NCBI RefSeq assembly: GCF_026672275.1
Contig: NZ_JANQCD010000009.1
Coordinates: forward strand, 1-64,000
DNA length: 64,000 bases
Source: Marinifilum sp. D737
Lineage (GTDB): Bacteria; Bacteroidota; Bacteroidia; Bacteroidales; Marinifilaceae
Reading direction: 5' to 3'
Below are positions 54,978 to 63,556 of this stretch, piece after piece (within the stretch, counting starts at the first letter, position 1; each line of letters begins with the position of its first letter). The translations under genes and the position numbers were made by a program. The notes under the pieces were generated by a model. It saw only the letters and a list, made by a program, of their open reading frames with translations, had not been told where the DNA came from and made no database searches.

Positions 54978-55538
54978 TTACAAGTCAGGCTCCCATTTTA
55001 TTTCATCAGCCCCAACATCCTTTAAAACCTTACGTGATAACACAAATAAGTAGTCCGACAAACGGTTTAAGTACTTCAACAATAAGGGATTTATGTCAAT
55101 TTCTATTGATAATTGATTGGCTCTTCTCTCTGCCCTACGACAAATTGTTCTTGCAACATGACAAAATCCATTTAAGGGACTCCCGCCAGGTAGAACAAAA
55201 TTATTCAATTCTGGTAGCTCTTCATCCATTCTGTCCATCTCCGATTCCAACAATAATATATCATCTTCACTCAGATTTAGCTTTTGTTTTAAATCAGATT
55301 TTTCATCATCAGTAGCCAAACGAGAACCAATCAAAAACAACTTATTCTGTACGATATTTAAAACTTCCAGAGTTTTTTCTTCAATTTGATGAGATCGAAT
55401 TAAACCGATGTAAGAATTCAATTCATCAACTGTTCCGTATGCTTCTAACCTCAAATGATATTTTGGAACACGTGTTCCACCAATAAGTCCGGTAGTTCCC
55501 TTATCCCCTGTTTTTGTATATACTTTAAATTTATCCAT
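54978..55538 (-). CDS. Cob(I)alamin adenosyltransferase, PduO type
   Basis: The protein has 186 residues. PduO-type signatures are VYTKTGDKGTTGLIGGTRVP at the N-terminus, AYGTVDELNSYIGLIR, and RTICRRAERR with the C-terminal NRLSDYLFVLSR. It transfers the adenosyl group of ATP to cob(I)alamin, giving adenosylcobalamin for B12-dependent enzymes. No B12-dependent enzyme gene is adjacent. It lies 98 nt downstream of the methyltransferase-like gene on the same strand. Confidence 0.95.
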   Translation of the reverse strand: MDKFKVYTKTGDKGTTGLIGGTRVPKYHLRLEAYGTVDELNSYIGLIRSHQIEEKTLEVLNIVQNKLFLIGSRLATDDEKSDLKQKLNLSEDDILLLESEMDRMDEELPELNNFVLPGGSPLNGFCHVARTICRRAERRANQLSIEIDINPLLLKYLNRLSDYLFVLSRKVLKDVGADEIKWEPDL

Positions 55539-55636
55539 TGCTCTATTTTTTTGGCTAATACCTACAAGTTTGTCGGTAAATATTAGCAGTTATAACAAAG
55601 ATAAAATTTTTTATTATTTAGAACGATTCTAAGAAA

Positions 55637-56365
55637 TTATTTTTCCGTATTATCCATAGAAATTAAAATTCCAACAGAGTGTATGTTTAGGTAAAAATCA
55701 AATGAAGGAGAACATTTTAGGGTTTTCCAAGTTTCCAACAATAGGGGATTTCTATTCATGTTTTGAAAAACTAGAATAGAAGATCTGCCCAAAAATTGAG
55801 GATAATTAATTCTAAACAACTCAATATCTTCCATACTGGCCAAATTGGATATTACCACAAAATCAACTCCCTCTAATTCATTAAAATGTATAGATTCTAC
55901 ATTATTAATTTTAAGCTGCTTGTTAAAAATTTTAGAATTTATCTCTTCATTTTTAAGACAATCTCCAATACAGTGAAGTTTAATTCTAGAATCAACCTTG
56001 GCCATATATGCCTTCGTATAGCCCAAACCATTTCCAATAAACACAGGCTTTTTTACTTGATAGTAGTTCATCAATCGAAAAATCAAACGATCCACATCCT
56101 TTCCTCTTTTTAAATTTAGGATTTCCTCCTTCAGATAATTTGCACGACCTGCACTAATGGCAGCTGATTTACAAGATGCCTTCAACAATTTCACCGCCAA
56201 TTCCCTGGTTTGTTGAAGATCACGAAAGGCATAATAATGAAGCTTAGCTCCGAATATATTAGTTATCAAATCAATTGCATATGACGAATGTTCTCCAAAG
56301 CCCTTTCGGCGATAAGTTCTTAAACGAATTAATCTTTTTTTTAGTCGATAACGAATTCCACTCAT
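55637..56365 (-). CDS. Degenerate SAM-methyltransferase-like protein
   Basis: The protein has 242 residues. The start RTYRRKGFGEHSSYAIDLIT and the segment LIFRLMNYYQVKKPVFIGNGLG resemble a Bacteroidota class I methyltransferase family in which the latter motif normally reads like ELGTSLGIST. Here the glycine-rich SAM motif is altered (FIGNGLGYTKAYMA), and the usual acidic residue at its start is absent. Strands for the rest of a Rossmann fold are visible (HCIGDC, VDFVVISNLAS, SSILVFQNM). It may have lost activity or use another ligand. It is divergent from recG. Confidence 0.65.
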   Translation of the reverse strand: MSGIRYRLKKRLIRLRTYRRKGFGEHSSYAIDLITNIFGAKLHYYAFRDLQQTRELAVKLLKASCKSAAISAGRANYLKEEILNLKRGKDVDRLIFRLMNYYQVKKPVFIGNGLGYTKAYMAKVDSRIKLHCIGDCLKNEEINSKIFNKQLKINNVESIHFNELEGVDFVVISNLASMEDIELFRINYPQFLGRSSILVFQNMNRNPLLLETWKTLKCSPSFDFYLNIHSVGILISMDNTEK

Positions 56366-56378
56366 GCTAGTGTTTATG

Positions 56379-56386
56379 TATATTTG
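56379..56386 (+). promoter_or_regulatory. Candidate -7 promoter element upstream of recG
   Basis: TATATTTG matches TAnnTTTG and lies 72 bp before the recG start, within the divergent gap. No clear -33 TTTG is seen. Confidence 0.4.
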
Positions 56387-56458
56387 GCGAATTAAATTGT
56401 AAATTTGAGTTTCTCAACAATTAAAATTATTAGATTTTTTGAACTTTCAATACTTTAA

Positions 56459-58564
56459 ATGTCTGAATTAGCTGGTCTGGATATAAAATTTTTAGCTGGA
56501 GTTGGTCCAAAAAGAGCTTCCATTTTGAATCAAGAATTATCGATTTATAGTTACGAGGATTTGTTGTATCATTTTCCGTACAAATACATCGATAGAACCA
56601 AATTCTATTCAATTCGGGAGATCAACTCAAAACTACCTTACATTCAGGTAAGAGGCCAAATCACAGGCATCGAAACTTTGGGTGAAAAACGTCAACAACG
56701 TTTGGTTGCTTATTTTACCGATGGTGAAAATACCATGGAATTGGTTTGGTTTAAAGGCATTAAATACATTAAAGGCAACCTAAAGCCAAATACCGATTAC
56801 ATTGTTTTTGGAAAACCTTCAGAATTCAACAGAAAGATTAATGTTGTTCATCCTGAAATAGAAGAAGCCAATAAAAGCAACGGGAAGATTAATGCTTCTC
56901 TTCAATCTTTTTACCTGACTACTGAAAAAATGAAGAATAGCTTTCTGAATTCACGAGCAATTCAGAAACTGCAAGAAAATGCACTCAAATCAGTAAATGG
57001 GAAAATACCCGAAACTTTACCTGCACCGCTGATCAAAAGACTGGGTTTAATCAACTTGCACGAAGCATTGCTGCAGATTCATTTCCCGCAAAATGCCGAG
57101 ATCCTTAAAAAAGCACAATATCGCTTAAAGTTTGAAGAGTTGTTCTATATCCAACTCAACATTCTTAAAATGAAAATGAAACGGAAAATCCTATACAAAG
57201 GACATCCGTTCGCAAAAATTGGTGAATACTTTAACTCTTTCTACCAAAACAATTTGCCTTTCGAATTAACCAATGCACAAAAGCGAGTTATTAAAGAAAT
57301 CCGCAAGGATGTTGGTTCCGGGAAACAAATGAATCGCCTGCTACAAGGTGATGTGGGTAGTGGTAAAACCATGGTTGGGCTGATGTGTATGCTTATGGCT
57401 CTAGACAATGGTTGCCAGGCATGTTTAATGGCTCCTACCGAAATTCTTGCAACACAGCACATGGAAAGCATTTCTGAATTTCTGGAAGGAATTGATGTAA
57501 ATGTTGCTTTACTTACTGGTTCCACAAAACAAAAGGACAGACGCAGAATACACGAAGACCTTAAAAGTGGAGAGTTACAAATTCTGATTGGTACACATGC
57601 CCTGCTCGAAGATGTTGTACAGTTCAATAATCTTGGTTTGGTAATTATTGATGAGCAACACAGGTTTGGTGTAGCACAACGTGCCAGGTTATGGAAAAAA
57701 AATAACATTCCTCCTCACGTACTGGTAATGACTGCAACTCCAATTCCTAGAACTTTAGCAATGACTTTGTATGGTGATCTGGAAGTTTCAGTAATTGATG
57801 AATTGCCGCCAGGAAGAAAACCCATTCAAACGGTTCACTATTTCGAGAACAAAAGACGTCAGGTTTATCAATTCATGAAAAAGCAAGTTGATTTGGGAAG
57901 GCAAATCTATTTGGTATATCCGATGATTAAAGAATCGGAAAAAATGGATTATAAAAATCTGGAAGAAGGATATGAAAGTGTGGCCAGTGCTTTTCCTCCT
58001 GAAAAATACGGCATAAGCATGGTTCATGGTAAAATGAAACCTGCCGAAAAAGATGCTGAAATGCAAAGATTTGCGCAAGGTGAAACCAAAATCATGGTGG
58101 CAACTACCGTAATCGAGGTTGGTGTTAATGTACCCAATGCATCGGTAATGGTGATTGAAAGTACCGAAAGATTTGGTTTATCGCAGTTGCATCAATTGCG
58201 TGGTCGTGTTGGTCGTGGTGCCGAACAATCATACTGTATCCTAATGTCATCCTACAAGATTTCCAATGAATCCAGAAAAAGAATTGAAACCATGGTAAGA
58301 ACCAACGATGGTTTCGAAATTGCCGAAGTAGATTTAAAACTAAGAGGTCCTGGAGATATTGAAGGAACACAACAAAGTGGTATTTCCTATGATCTAAAAA
58401 TTGCTCATCTTGGTAAAGATGGTCAGTTACTACAATATGCAAGAGATGTTGCACAGGAAATTTTAGACGATGATCCACTTCTGGAAAAAGAAGAAAACTT
58501 CACTTTAGCCAAACAAGTAAAAAGACTTAGTAAGACAAAGGTAAATTGGAGTGTTATTAGCTAA
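56459..58564 (+). CDS. recG: ATP-dependent DNA helicase RecG
   Basis: The protein has 701 residues. The N-terminal wedge domain with an OB fold (LPYIQVRGQITGIETLGEKR) is followed by two helicase domains. Motif I is GDVGSGKT (297-304), motif II is DEQH in IIDEQHRFG, and motif VI is QLRGRVGRG. RecG remodels stalled replication forks and Holliday junctions. It starts with ATG 2 nt after a T-rich stretch and is monocistronic. Confidence 0.97.
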   Translation: MSELAGLDIKFLAGVGPKRASILNQELSIYSYEDLLYHFPYKYIDRTKFYSIREINSKLPYIQVRGQITGIETLGEKRQQRLVAYFTDGENTMELVWFKGIKYIKGNLKPNTDYIVFGKPSEFNRKINVVHPEIEEANKSNGKINASLQSFYLTTEKMKNSFLNSRAIQKLQENALKSVNGKIPETLPAPLIKRLGLINLHEALLQIHFPQNAEILKKAQYRLKFEELFYIQLNILKMKMKRKILYKGHPFAKIGEYFNSFYQNNLPFELTNAQKRVIKEIRKDVGSGKQMNRLLQGDVGSGKTMVGLMCMLMALDNGCQACLMAPTEILATQHMESISEFLEGIDVNVALLTGSTKQKDRRRIHEDLKSGELQILIGTHALLEDVVQFNNLGLVIIDEQHRFGVAQRARLWKKNNIPPHVLVMTATPIPRTLAMTLYGDLEVSVIDELPPGRKPIQTVHYFENKRRQVYQFMKKQVDLGRQIYLVYPMIKESEKMDYKNLEEGYESVASAFPPEKYGISMVHGKMKPAEKDAEMQRFAQGETKIMVATTVIEVGVNVPNASVMVIESTERFGLSQLHQLRGRVGRGAEQSYCILMSSYKISNESRKRIETMVRTNDGFEIAEVDLKLRGPGDIEGTQQSGISYDLKIAHLGKDGQLLQYARDVAQEILDDDPLLEKEENFTLAKQVKRLSKTKVNWSVIS

Positions 58565-58699
58565 TTATTGAATAATAAATTTATACTTTTAAATTGTATT
58601 TTCAATATTATCCTTAATCCCAAAAGCATGCTCTTGATAATAAAATAGGGTTCATAATTCTTTGTTCGGTACACATATATCAATAACCAATATAACCAT

Positions 58700-60085
58700 A
58701 TGAAAAAACTATTACGACTCTCTATCTTGTCTATATTTCTGTGTGTAGGGAACCTGCATGCTCAAGAAGACAATTTATTTTACGGTTTCGATAATTCATT
58801 CGAAAACCTAAGCAATCCTGACTCCATCAGCCTTTTCACTGGTGCATTTGTCTTTGCCCGAATTGGTGGAGAAAACTATGCTGGTGCAAGATTTCAACCT
58901 GAATTGAACCTGGGAAAAGTAGGTGTAGGATTTGATCTTCCAATTTATTTCAACATAGAATCGGGAGAATTGTACAGCGACGAATTCAAAAATGGAGCTG
59001 GAATACTTCGTCTTATCAGCTATGTACGTTATGGTCGTAAGAAAAAAGATCCTGTTTTTATTAAAGTAGGGCAATTAAGAGGCGAATCTCTTGGCTATGG
59101 TAGCTTGTTAAATAACTACAACAACTCACCTAGTTTTGAAAAGCGAAAAGTAGGTGTTAGCTACGATTTTAGAATTAAAAAAGTTGTTGGTATCGAAGGT
59201 TTGTATAGCGATTTTAATCTTGAATCATTTAATCTGTTCGCCATTCGTCCTTATGTTCGTCCGTTTGGAGCTAGTGGAATTCCAGTTCTTAAAACATTAG
59301 ATTTTGGATTCTCTTACATTAGCGATAAAGACAGAACCAATCGCTTTGGAGATGATACCGGGAAAAATGAATTCCTTTCTGATGGGATGAAAGCCTATGG
59401 TTTTGACATGGGAATCACTTTTATCAATTCCAATTTTATCAACCTTACCGGATATACCCACTTTAGCAAAATGGCAAAAATTAAATCAGATTCACTGGCC
59501 AGATATCATCAGGCAATCCCTCCTGCGCAAGGATATGGCGCAGGAAAAGGTATGGGAATTGGTGTTAATGCCAATATGAATGTCGTAGGCAATTTCTTTA
59601 GATTGAATTCGAGAATTGAACGCCTTTGGTATACCGACAATTACCTGCCGCAATTCTTCGATGCGCATTACGAAATCAATAAGGATGCAAAAATTGCTGC
59701 ATTGGGCGATGCTAAAAATAAGCAGGGTATTTACGGATCCTTAACCGCTTCGTTAATGGATAAAGTTTTAGTTGGAGGTAATTTACTTCTGCCTGATAAT
59801 GTAAGTAAAGAAACCCCTGCCACCATGCAGCTAAATCTTAAAACGAAAGATTTATTCGATAAGATTATTATTGAAGGATATTATACAAAAGCCAATTTGG
59901 TTGATTTTGGTGATGCTTTTGAATTCGATGAGAATTCATTGGCATTAATTCGTTTCGCATATAAAATAAGTCCTATTATAGCAACAGGAATAGACTACAA
60001 ATGGACCTGGAACAAGCAAGATGATGGAAGTTTTAAAGCTGATAATTCGGTAATGCCTTATGTGGCATTGCGTTTTCAATTCTAA
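58700..60085 (+). CDS. Outer-membrane beta-barrel protein
   Basis: The protein has 461 residues. The signal peptide ends in LHAQ. The body alternates amphipathic strands and turns (GAGILRLISYVRYG, FIKVGQLRGESLGYG, VGVSYDFRIKKVVGIEGLYS, LDFGFSYISD, IIEGYYTKANLVDFG) and ends in VMPYVALRFQF, a terminal aromatic typical of outer-membrane barrels. It could be a porin of about 16-18 strands. Its substrate is unknown and it has no paralogue in the window. Confidence 0.75.
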   Translation: MKKLLRLSILSIFLCVGNLHAQEDNLFYGFDNSFENLSNPDSISLFTGAFVFARIGGENYAGARFQPELNLGKVGVGFDLPIYFNIESGELYSDEFKNGAGILRLISYVRYGRKKKDPVFIKVGQLRGESLGYGSLLNNYNNSPSFEKRKVGVSYDFRIKKVVGIEGLYSDFNLESFNLFAIRPYVRPFGASGIPVLKTLDFGFSYISDKDRTNRFGDDTGKNEFLSDGMKAYGFDMGITFINSNFINLTGYTHFSKMAKIKSDSLARYHQAIPPAQGYGAGKGMGIGVNANMNVVGNFFRLNSRIERLWYTDNYLPQFFDAHYEINKDAKIAALGDAKNKQGIYGSLTASLMDKVLVGGNLLLPDNVSKETPATMQLNLKTKDLFDKIIIEGYYTKANLVDFGDAFEFDENSLALIRFAYKISPIIATGIDYKWTWNKQDDGSFKADNSVMPYVALRFQF

Positions 60086-60112
60086 GCAAGATAAATATAC
60101 ACCTAAAATATT

Positions 60113-60146
60113 TGCCCAATGTATTTTAATGCGTTGGGCATTTTTT
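60113..60146 (+). terminator. Intrinsic terminator after the beta-barrel gene
   Basis: TGCCCAA pairs with TTGGGCA, extended by two further pairs, with a 10-nt loop, then six T. Confidence 0.85.
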
Positions 60147-60147
60147 A

Positions 60148-60740
60148 TAAAGCTACCTGAGCTGCAATAGCTATATTAATAAGCTACCCAAGTACCTTCA
60201 ACAACCTACTTTACCTGTTTGCTAAACCAGGTAGATACTGTAAAATACAGGTTCTATACTCCAATTAATACAAGCTCCTTTACAATAATCACATGTAAAG
60301 TTTATTTTTTAACACTTTACAGGTAATACACTCTTATCAAAATTAGGAATTCAAAAAAGGGGAAAGTCTCTTTGTGGTTCAATTTAATTCTGCATGAAAA
60401 TTCACATTCCTCGACTCCTGTTGTTCCAGAGACTTCAATCAAGCACCCATTATCTAAAAGCAATCTAAATTATCTCGTTTGCAGAAAATACAAAAATTAG
60501 CGATTTTTTTCTTGAATAGCCCAAACTAACTGTATTCAATATAGATACATGAAAAATTGTAATCTCTACATTACAAAAGCAAGGAAGTCCCTCTATTTAA
60601 ACACGCTATAAATAGACTTTTTCAGGATGGAATGTGACCTAAAGTGTTAATTTTGTTGCCATGTGTTAAATAACATACCTATTTAAAGGCGCTGATAAAC
60701 AGCGAACAAACACATACACTAAATAAAAAGGGGCTAAATC
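60148..60740. other. 593-bp non-coding region with clustered hairpins upstream of the rnf operon
   Basis: No supported gene lies here. Hairpins seen are TACCTGTTT...AAACCAGGTA (60212-60233, one bulge), CTGTA-AAA-TACAG (60238-60250), CTTTACA...TGTAAAG (60278-60300) and, near the operon, CGCTG-ATAAA-CAGCG (60690-60704). CTTTACA recurs at 60315-60321. The region could hold a small RNA or a regulatory leader; none matches a family I know. Confidence 0.5.
60648..60655 (+). promoter_or_regulatory. Candidate -7 promoter element of the rnf operon
   Basis: TAATTTTG matches TAnnTTTG, 85 bp before the first rnf-cluster gene. A TGTTA-AA-TAACA inverted repeat at 60664-60675, near the expected transcript start, could be an operator. 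No clear -33 element is seen. Confidence 0.45.
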
Positions 60741-61169
60741 ATGAGTACTCCCAAACAAATTGATCATGAGGGGACTATCCTGGAAATAAAGGATGGTAAG
60801 ATTACAGTCGGAATTGTTAATGTTTCGGCTTGTGCAGGTTGTCACGCTAAAGGAGCATGTACAATGTCTGACATGAAGGAAAAATCAATTGATGTTATTG
60901 ATTTTAGCAACAAGTATTCAGTAGGAGAAAAAGTCAAATTAACTTATCGCGAATCCTTAGGCTGGTTTGCATTAATGTTGGCATATGTACTCCCGTTTAT
61001 TCTTGTGTTACTTGTTCTTTTTATAGCAACATCAATTACTAACAACGAACTAATAAGTGGTTTACTATCATTGGCAGTTTTACCACCTTATTATATCATA
61101 TTGTCCTTTTTTAAAGGACGTTTAAAGAAAACGTTTTCATTTACAATAGAAAAAATCGTAAACATTTAA
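60741..61169 (+). CDS. SoxR-reducing-system RseC-family protein
   Basis: The protein has 142 residues. The N-terminal part has a cysteine motif (ACAGCHAKGACTMSD: C-x2-C-x5-C); two membrane segments (ALMLAYVLPFILVLLVLFIA and SGLLSLAVLPPYYIILSFF) follow, then a basic tail. RseC/RsxC-associated proteins of this family are found with Rnf/Rsx complexes and may help electron transfer or assembly. The gene leads the rnf cluster, 4 nt before rnfB, and has a purine-rich AAAAAGGGG upstream. Confidence 0.9.
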   Translation: MSTPKQIDHEGTILEIKDGKITVGIVNVSACAGCHAKGACTMSDMKEKSIDVIDFSNKYSVGEKVKLTYRESLGWFALMLAYVLPFILVLLVLFIATSITNNELISGLLSLAVLPPYYIILSFFKGRLKKTFSFTIEKIVNI

Positions 61170-61173
61170 TTCT

Positions 61174-62124
61174 ATGAGCATTATAGCTATCACTATTCTG
61201 GCTTTGTGTGCGATTGGTGTTACAGCAGCAATTATCCTGTATTTTGTAGCCCAAAAATTCAAAGTGTACGAAGATCCTCGAATTGACGAGGTTGAAGAAG
61301 CATTGCCTGCAGCAAACTGCGGGGGTTGTGGTTATCCGGGTTGTAGGGGTTTTGCCGAAGCATTGGTAAAAGCCGACGACATCTCAAACTTCAACTGCCC
61401 TGTTGGTGGAGCTGCAGTAATGTCACATGTAGGTGCCCTTTTAGGACACGAAGTTAAAGCAGCAGACCCAACTGTTGCTGTTGTACGTTGTAACGGAACT
61501 TGCGAGAACCGTCCGAAAACAAATCAGTACGATGGAGCAGCTTCCTGTTCCATTGCTGCATCGCTTTACAGTGGTGAAACTGGTTGTCAGCACGGATGTT
61601 TAGGTCTTGGCGAATGTGTTGAAGCATGTAATTTCGATGCAATGTATATGGACGAAGAAACTGGTCTTCCTGTTATTATTGAAGACAAGTGTGTTTCTTG
61701 TGGCGCTTGTGTTAAAGCTTGTCCGAATAACATTATTGAGCTTCGCAAAAAAGGACCTAAGAGCCGTCGAATTTTTGTGTCTTGTGTAAACAAGGACAAA
61801 GGGGCAGTGGCGAAAAAAGCTTGTAATGTAGCATGTATTGGTTGTCGCAAATGTGAGAAAGAATGTCCTTTCGATGCAATTACAGTAGAAAACAACCTTG
61901 CTTACATCGACTACAACAAATGTAAATTGTGTAGAAAATGTGTGGTAGTTTGTCCTACCAATGCAATACATGAATTAAACTTCCCTCCTCGTAAAGAGAA
62001 GCCTGCTGCAAAACCTGATGCTAAAACAGTAAAACCTGCAGCTGCTAAAGCGGAAGTTAAAGATGCTCCTAAAGCTGAGCCAAAAGCAAACGATTCGAAA
62101 GAAGAAACATCTGATAACAAATAA
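61174..62124 (+). CDS. rnfB: Electron transport complex subunit RnfB
   Basis: The protein has 316 residues. An N-terminal membrane anchor is followed by a 4Fe-4S domain (CGGCGYPGCRGF), and then several ferredoxin-like cluster motifs: CVSCGACVKACPNN, CIGCRKCEKECPF and CKLCRKCVVVCPTN. A hydrophilic Ala/Lys/Pro-rich tail of about 45 residues (PAAKPDAKTVKPAAAKAEVK) ends the protein. RnfB passes electrons to the Rnf membrane complex, which couples reduced ferredoxin oxidation to NAD+ reduction and ion pumping. It starts 4 nt after the RseC-family gene. Confidence 0.97.
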   Translation: MSIIAITILALCAIGVTAAIILYFVAQKFKVYEDPRIDEVEEALPAANCGGCGYPGCRGFAEALVKADDISNFNCPVGGAAVMSHVGALLGHEVKAADPTVAVVRCNGTCENRPKTNQYDGAASCSIAASLYSGETGCQHGCLGLGECVEACNFDAMYMDEETGLPVIIEDKCVSCGACVKACPNNIIELRKKGPKSRRIFVSCVNKDKGAVAKKACNVACIGCRKCEKECPFDAITVENNLAYIDYNKCKLCRKCVVVCPTNAIHELNFPPRKEKPAAKPDAKTVKPAAAKAEVKDAPKAEPKANDSKEETSDNK

Positions 62125-62125
62125 A

Positions 62126-62132
62126 TAGGAGG
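62126..62132 (+). promoter_or_regulatory. Strong Shine-Dalgarno sequence that fixes the rnfC GTG start
   Basis: TAGGAGG lies 7 nt before the GTG at 62140. Such a full match is unusual in this window, where most starts have none, and it supports the non-ATG start. Confidence 0.75.
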
Positions 62133-62139
62133 ATAATCA

Positions 62140-63468
62140 GTGTTAAAAACATTTTCTATAGGAGGTATTCATCCAGCAGAAAACAAACTATCTGCTGAAA
62201 GCGCAATCCAGGCATTGCCAATACCCCAAATGGTTAGCATTCCAATTTCACAACATATTGGTGCTCCAGCTACACCAATCGTTAAAAAAGGCGACGAAGT
62301 AAAAGTAGGACAACTAATTGCTAAATCTTCAGGATTTGTATCTGCAAATATTCACTCTTCTGTTTCCGGAACAGTATTCAAAGTAGATGATATTTTGGAT
62401 GCTAGTGGTTTCCGCAGAACCTCTATCATTATTAAAGTTGATGGAGATGAGTGGTTAGAGCATATCGACCGAAGCGAAGAATTGGTAAAAGATATCAAAG
62501 CAAGTAAAGAAGAAATCATCAAACAAGTTGGCGATGCTGGTATCGTTGGTTTGGGTGGTGCTACTTTCCCTGCTCATGTTAAACTTTCAGTTCCTCCAGG
62601 AAAAACTGCAGAGGTTTTAATCATTAATGCTGTTGAGTGTGAACCTTACTTAACCTCTGACCACAGAATCATGTTGGAAAAAGGTGATGAGGTATTGGTT
62701 GGTACTCAAATCTTAATGAAAGCTCTTGAGGTAAACAAAGCAATTATCGGTATTGAAAATAACAAACCAGATGCAATTGCTCACCTTACAAAACTTGCTG
62801 CAAACTATAATGGAATTGAGATTTGTCCATTAAAAACTCAATACCCTCAAGGTGGTGAAAAGCAATTAATTTCTGCTACCATTAAGCGTGAAGTTCCTTC
62901 AGGAGCTCTACCTATTGAAGTTGGTGCTGTTGTTCAGAATGTTGGTACTGCTTATGCAGTTTATGAGGCAGTTCAGAAAAACAAGCCATTAATTGAGCGT
63001 GTTGCAACTGTTACTGGTAAATCATTGAAGAATCCTTCAAACTGGATGTTCCGTATTGGTACCCCGGTTAAAGATATTATCGAAGCTGCAGGTGGAATGC
63101 CTGAAGATACTGGTAAAATTGTAGGCGGTGGTCCTATGATGGGAAAAGCATTATCAAGTGTTGATGTGCCATTGACAAAAGGTAGTTCAGGTTTATTGCT
63201 TCTTCCTAGAGAAGAAACTGCACGTAAAGCTACAAAAGCTTGTATCCGTTGCGGTAAGTGTGTTTCTGTTTGTCCAATGGGACTTGAACCATACTTGCTA
63301 ATGGTATGTGCTGATAAGAAAGATTACGAGCGCTTAGAAAAAGATGCAGTAATGGATTGTATCGAATGTGGTTCTTGCAGTTTCACTTGCCCTGCTCACC
63401 GTCCTCTATTGGATTACATCCGATTAGGAAAAGGTAAAGTGGGCCAGATTATGAGGGCACGTAAATAA
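62140..63468 (+). CDS. rnfC: Electron transport complex subunit RnfC
   Basis: The protein has 442 residues, starting at GTG with a strong Shine-Dalgarno site. It has the RnfC/NuoF-like flavin- and NADH-binding core (GLGGATFPAHVKLSVP, VECEPYLTSDHRIM) and C-terminal 4Fe-4S motifs (CIRCGKCVSVCPMG and CIECGSCSFTCPAHR). RnfC is the NADH-reacting subunit of the complex. The gene is 15 nt downstream of rnfB and 88 nt upstream of rnfD. Confidence 0.97.
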   Translation: MLKTFSIGGIHPAENKLSAESAIQALPIPQMVSIPISQHIGAPATPIVKKGDEVKVGQLIAKSSGFVSANIHSSVSGTVFKVDDILDASGFRRTSIIIKVDGDEWLEHIDRSEELVKDIKASKEEIIKQVGDAGIVGLGGATFPAHVKLSVPPGKTAEVLIINAVECEPYLTSDHRIMLEKGDEVLVGTQILMKALEVNKAIIGIENNKPDAIAHLTKLAANYNGIEICPLKTQYPQGGEKQLISATIKREVPSGALPIEVGAVVQNVGTAYAVYEAVQKNKPLIERVATVTGKSLKNPSNWMFRIGTPVKDIIEAAGGMPEDTGKIVGGGPMMGKALSSVDVPLTKGSSGLLLLPREETARKATKACIRCGKCVSVCPMGLEPYLLMVCADKKDYERLEKDAVMDCIECGSCSFTCPAHRPLLDYIRLGKGKVGQIMRARK

Positions 63469-63556
63469 TTAGGAATTATGAGTTACAAATGATGAATTAC
63501 TATTCACTAATTAACTCATTCACACATTAACTCAATTACTAATAAAATTATAAAAT

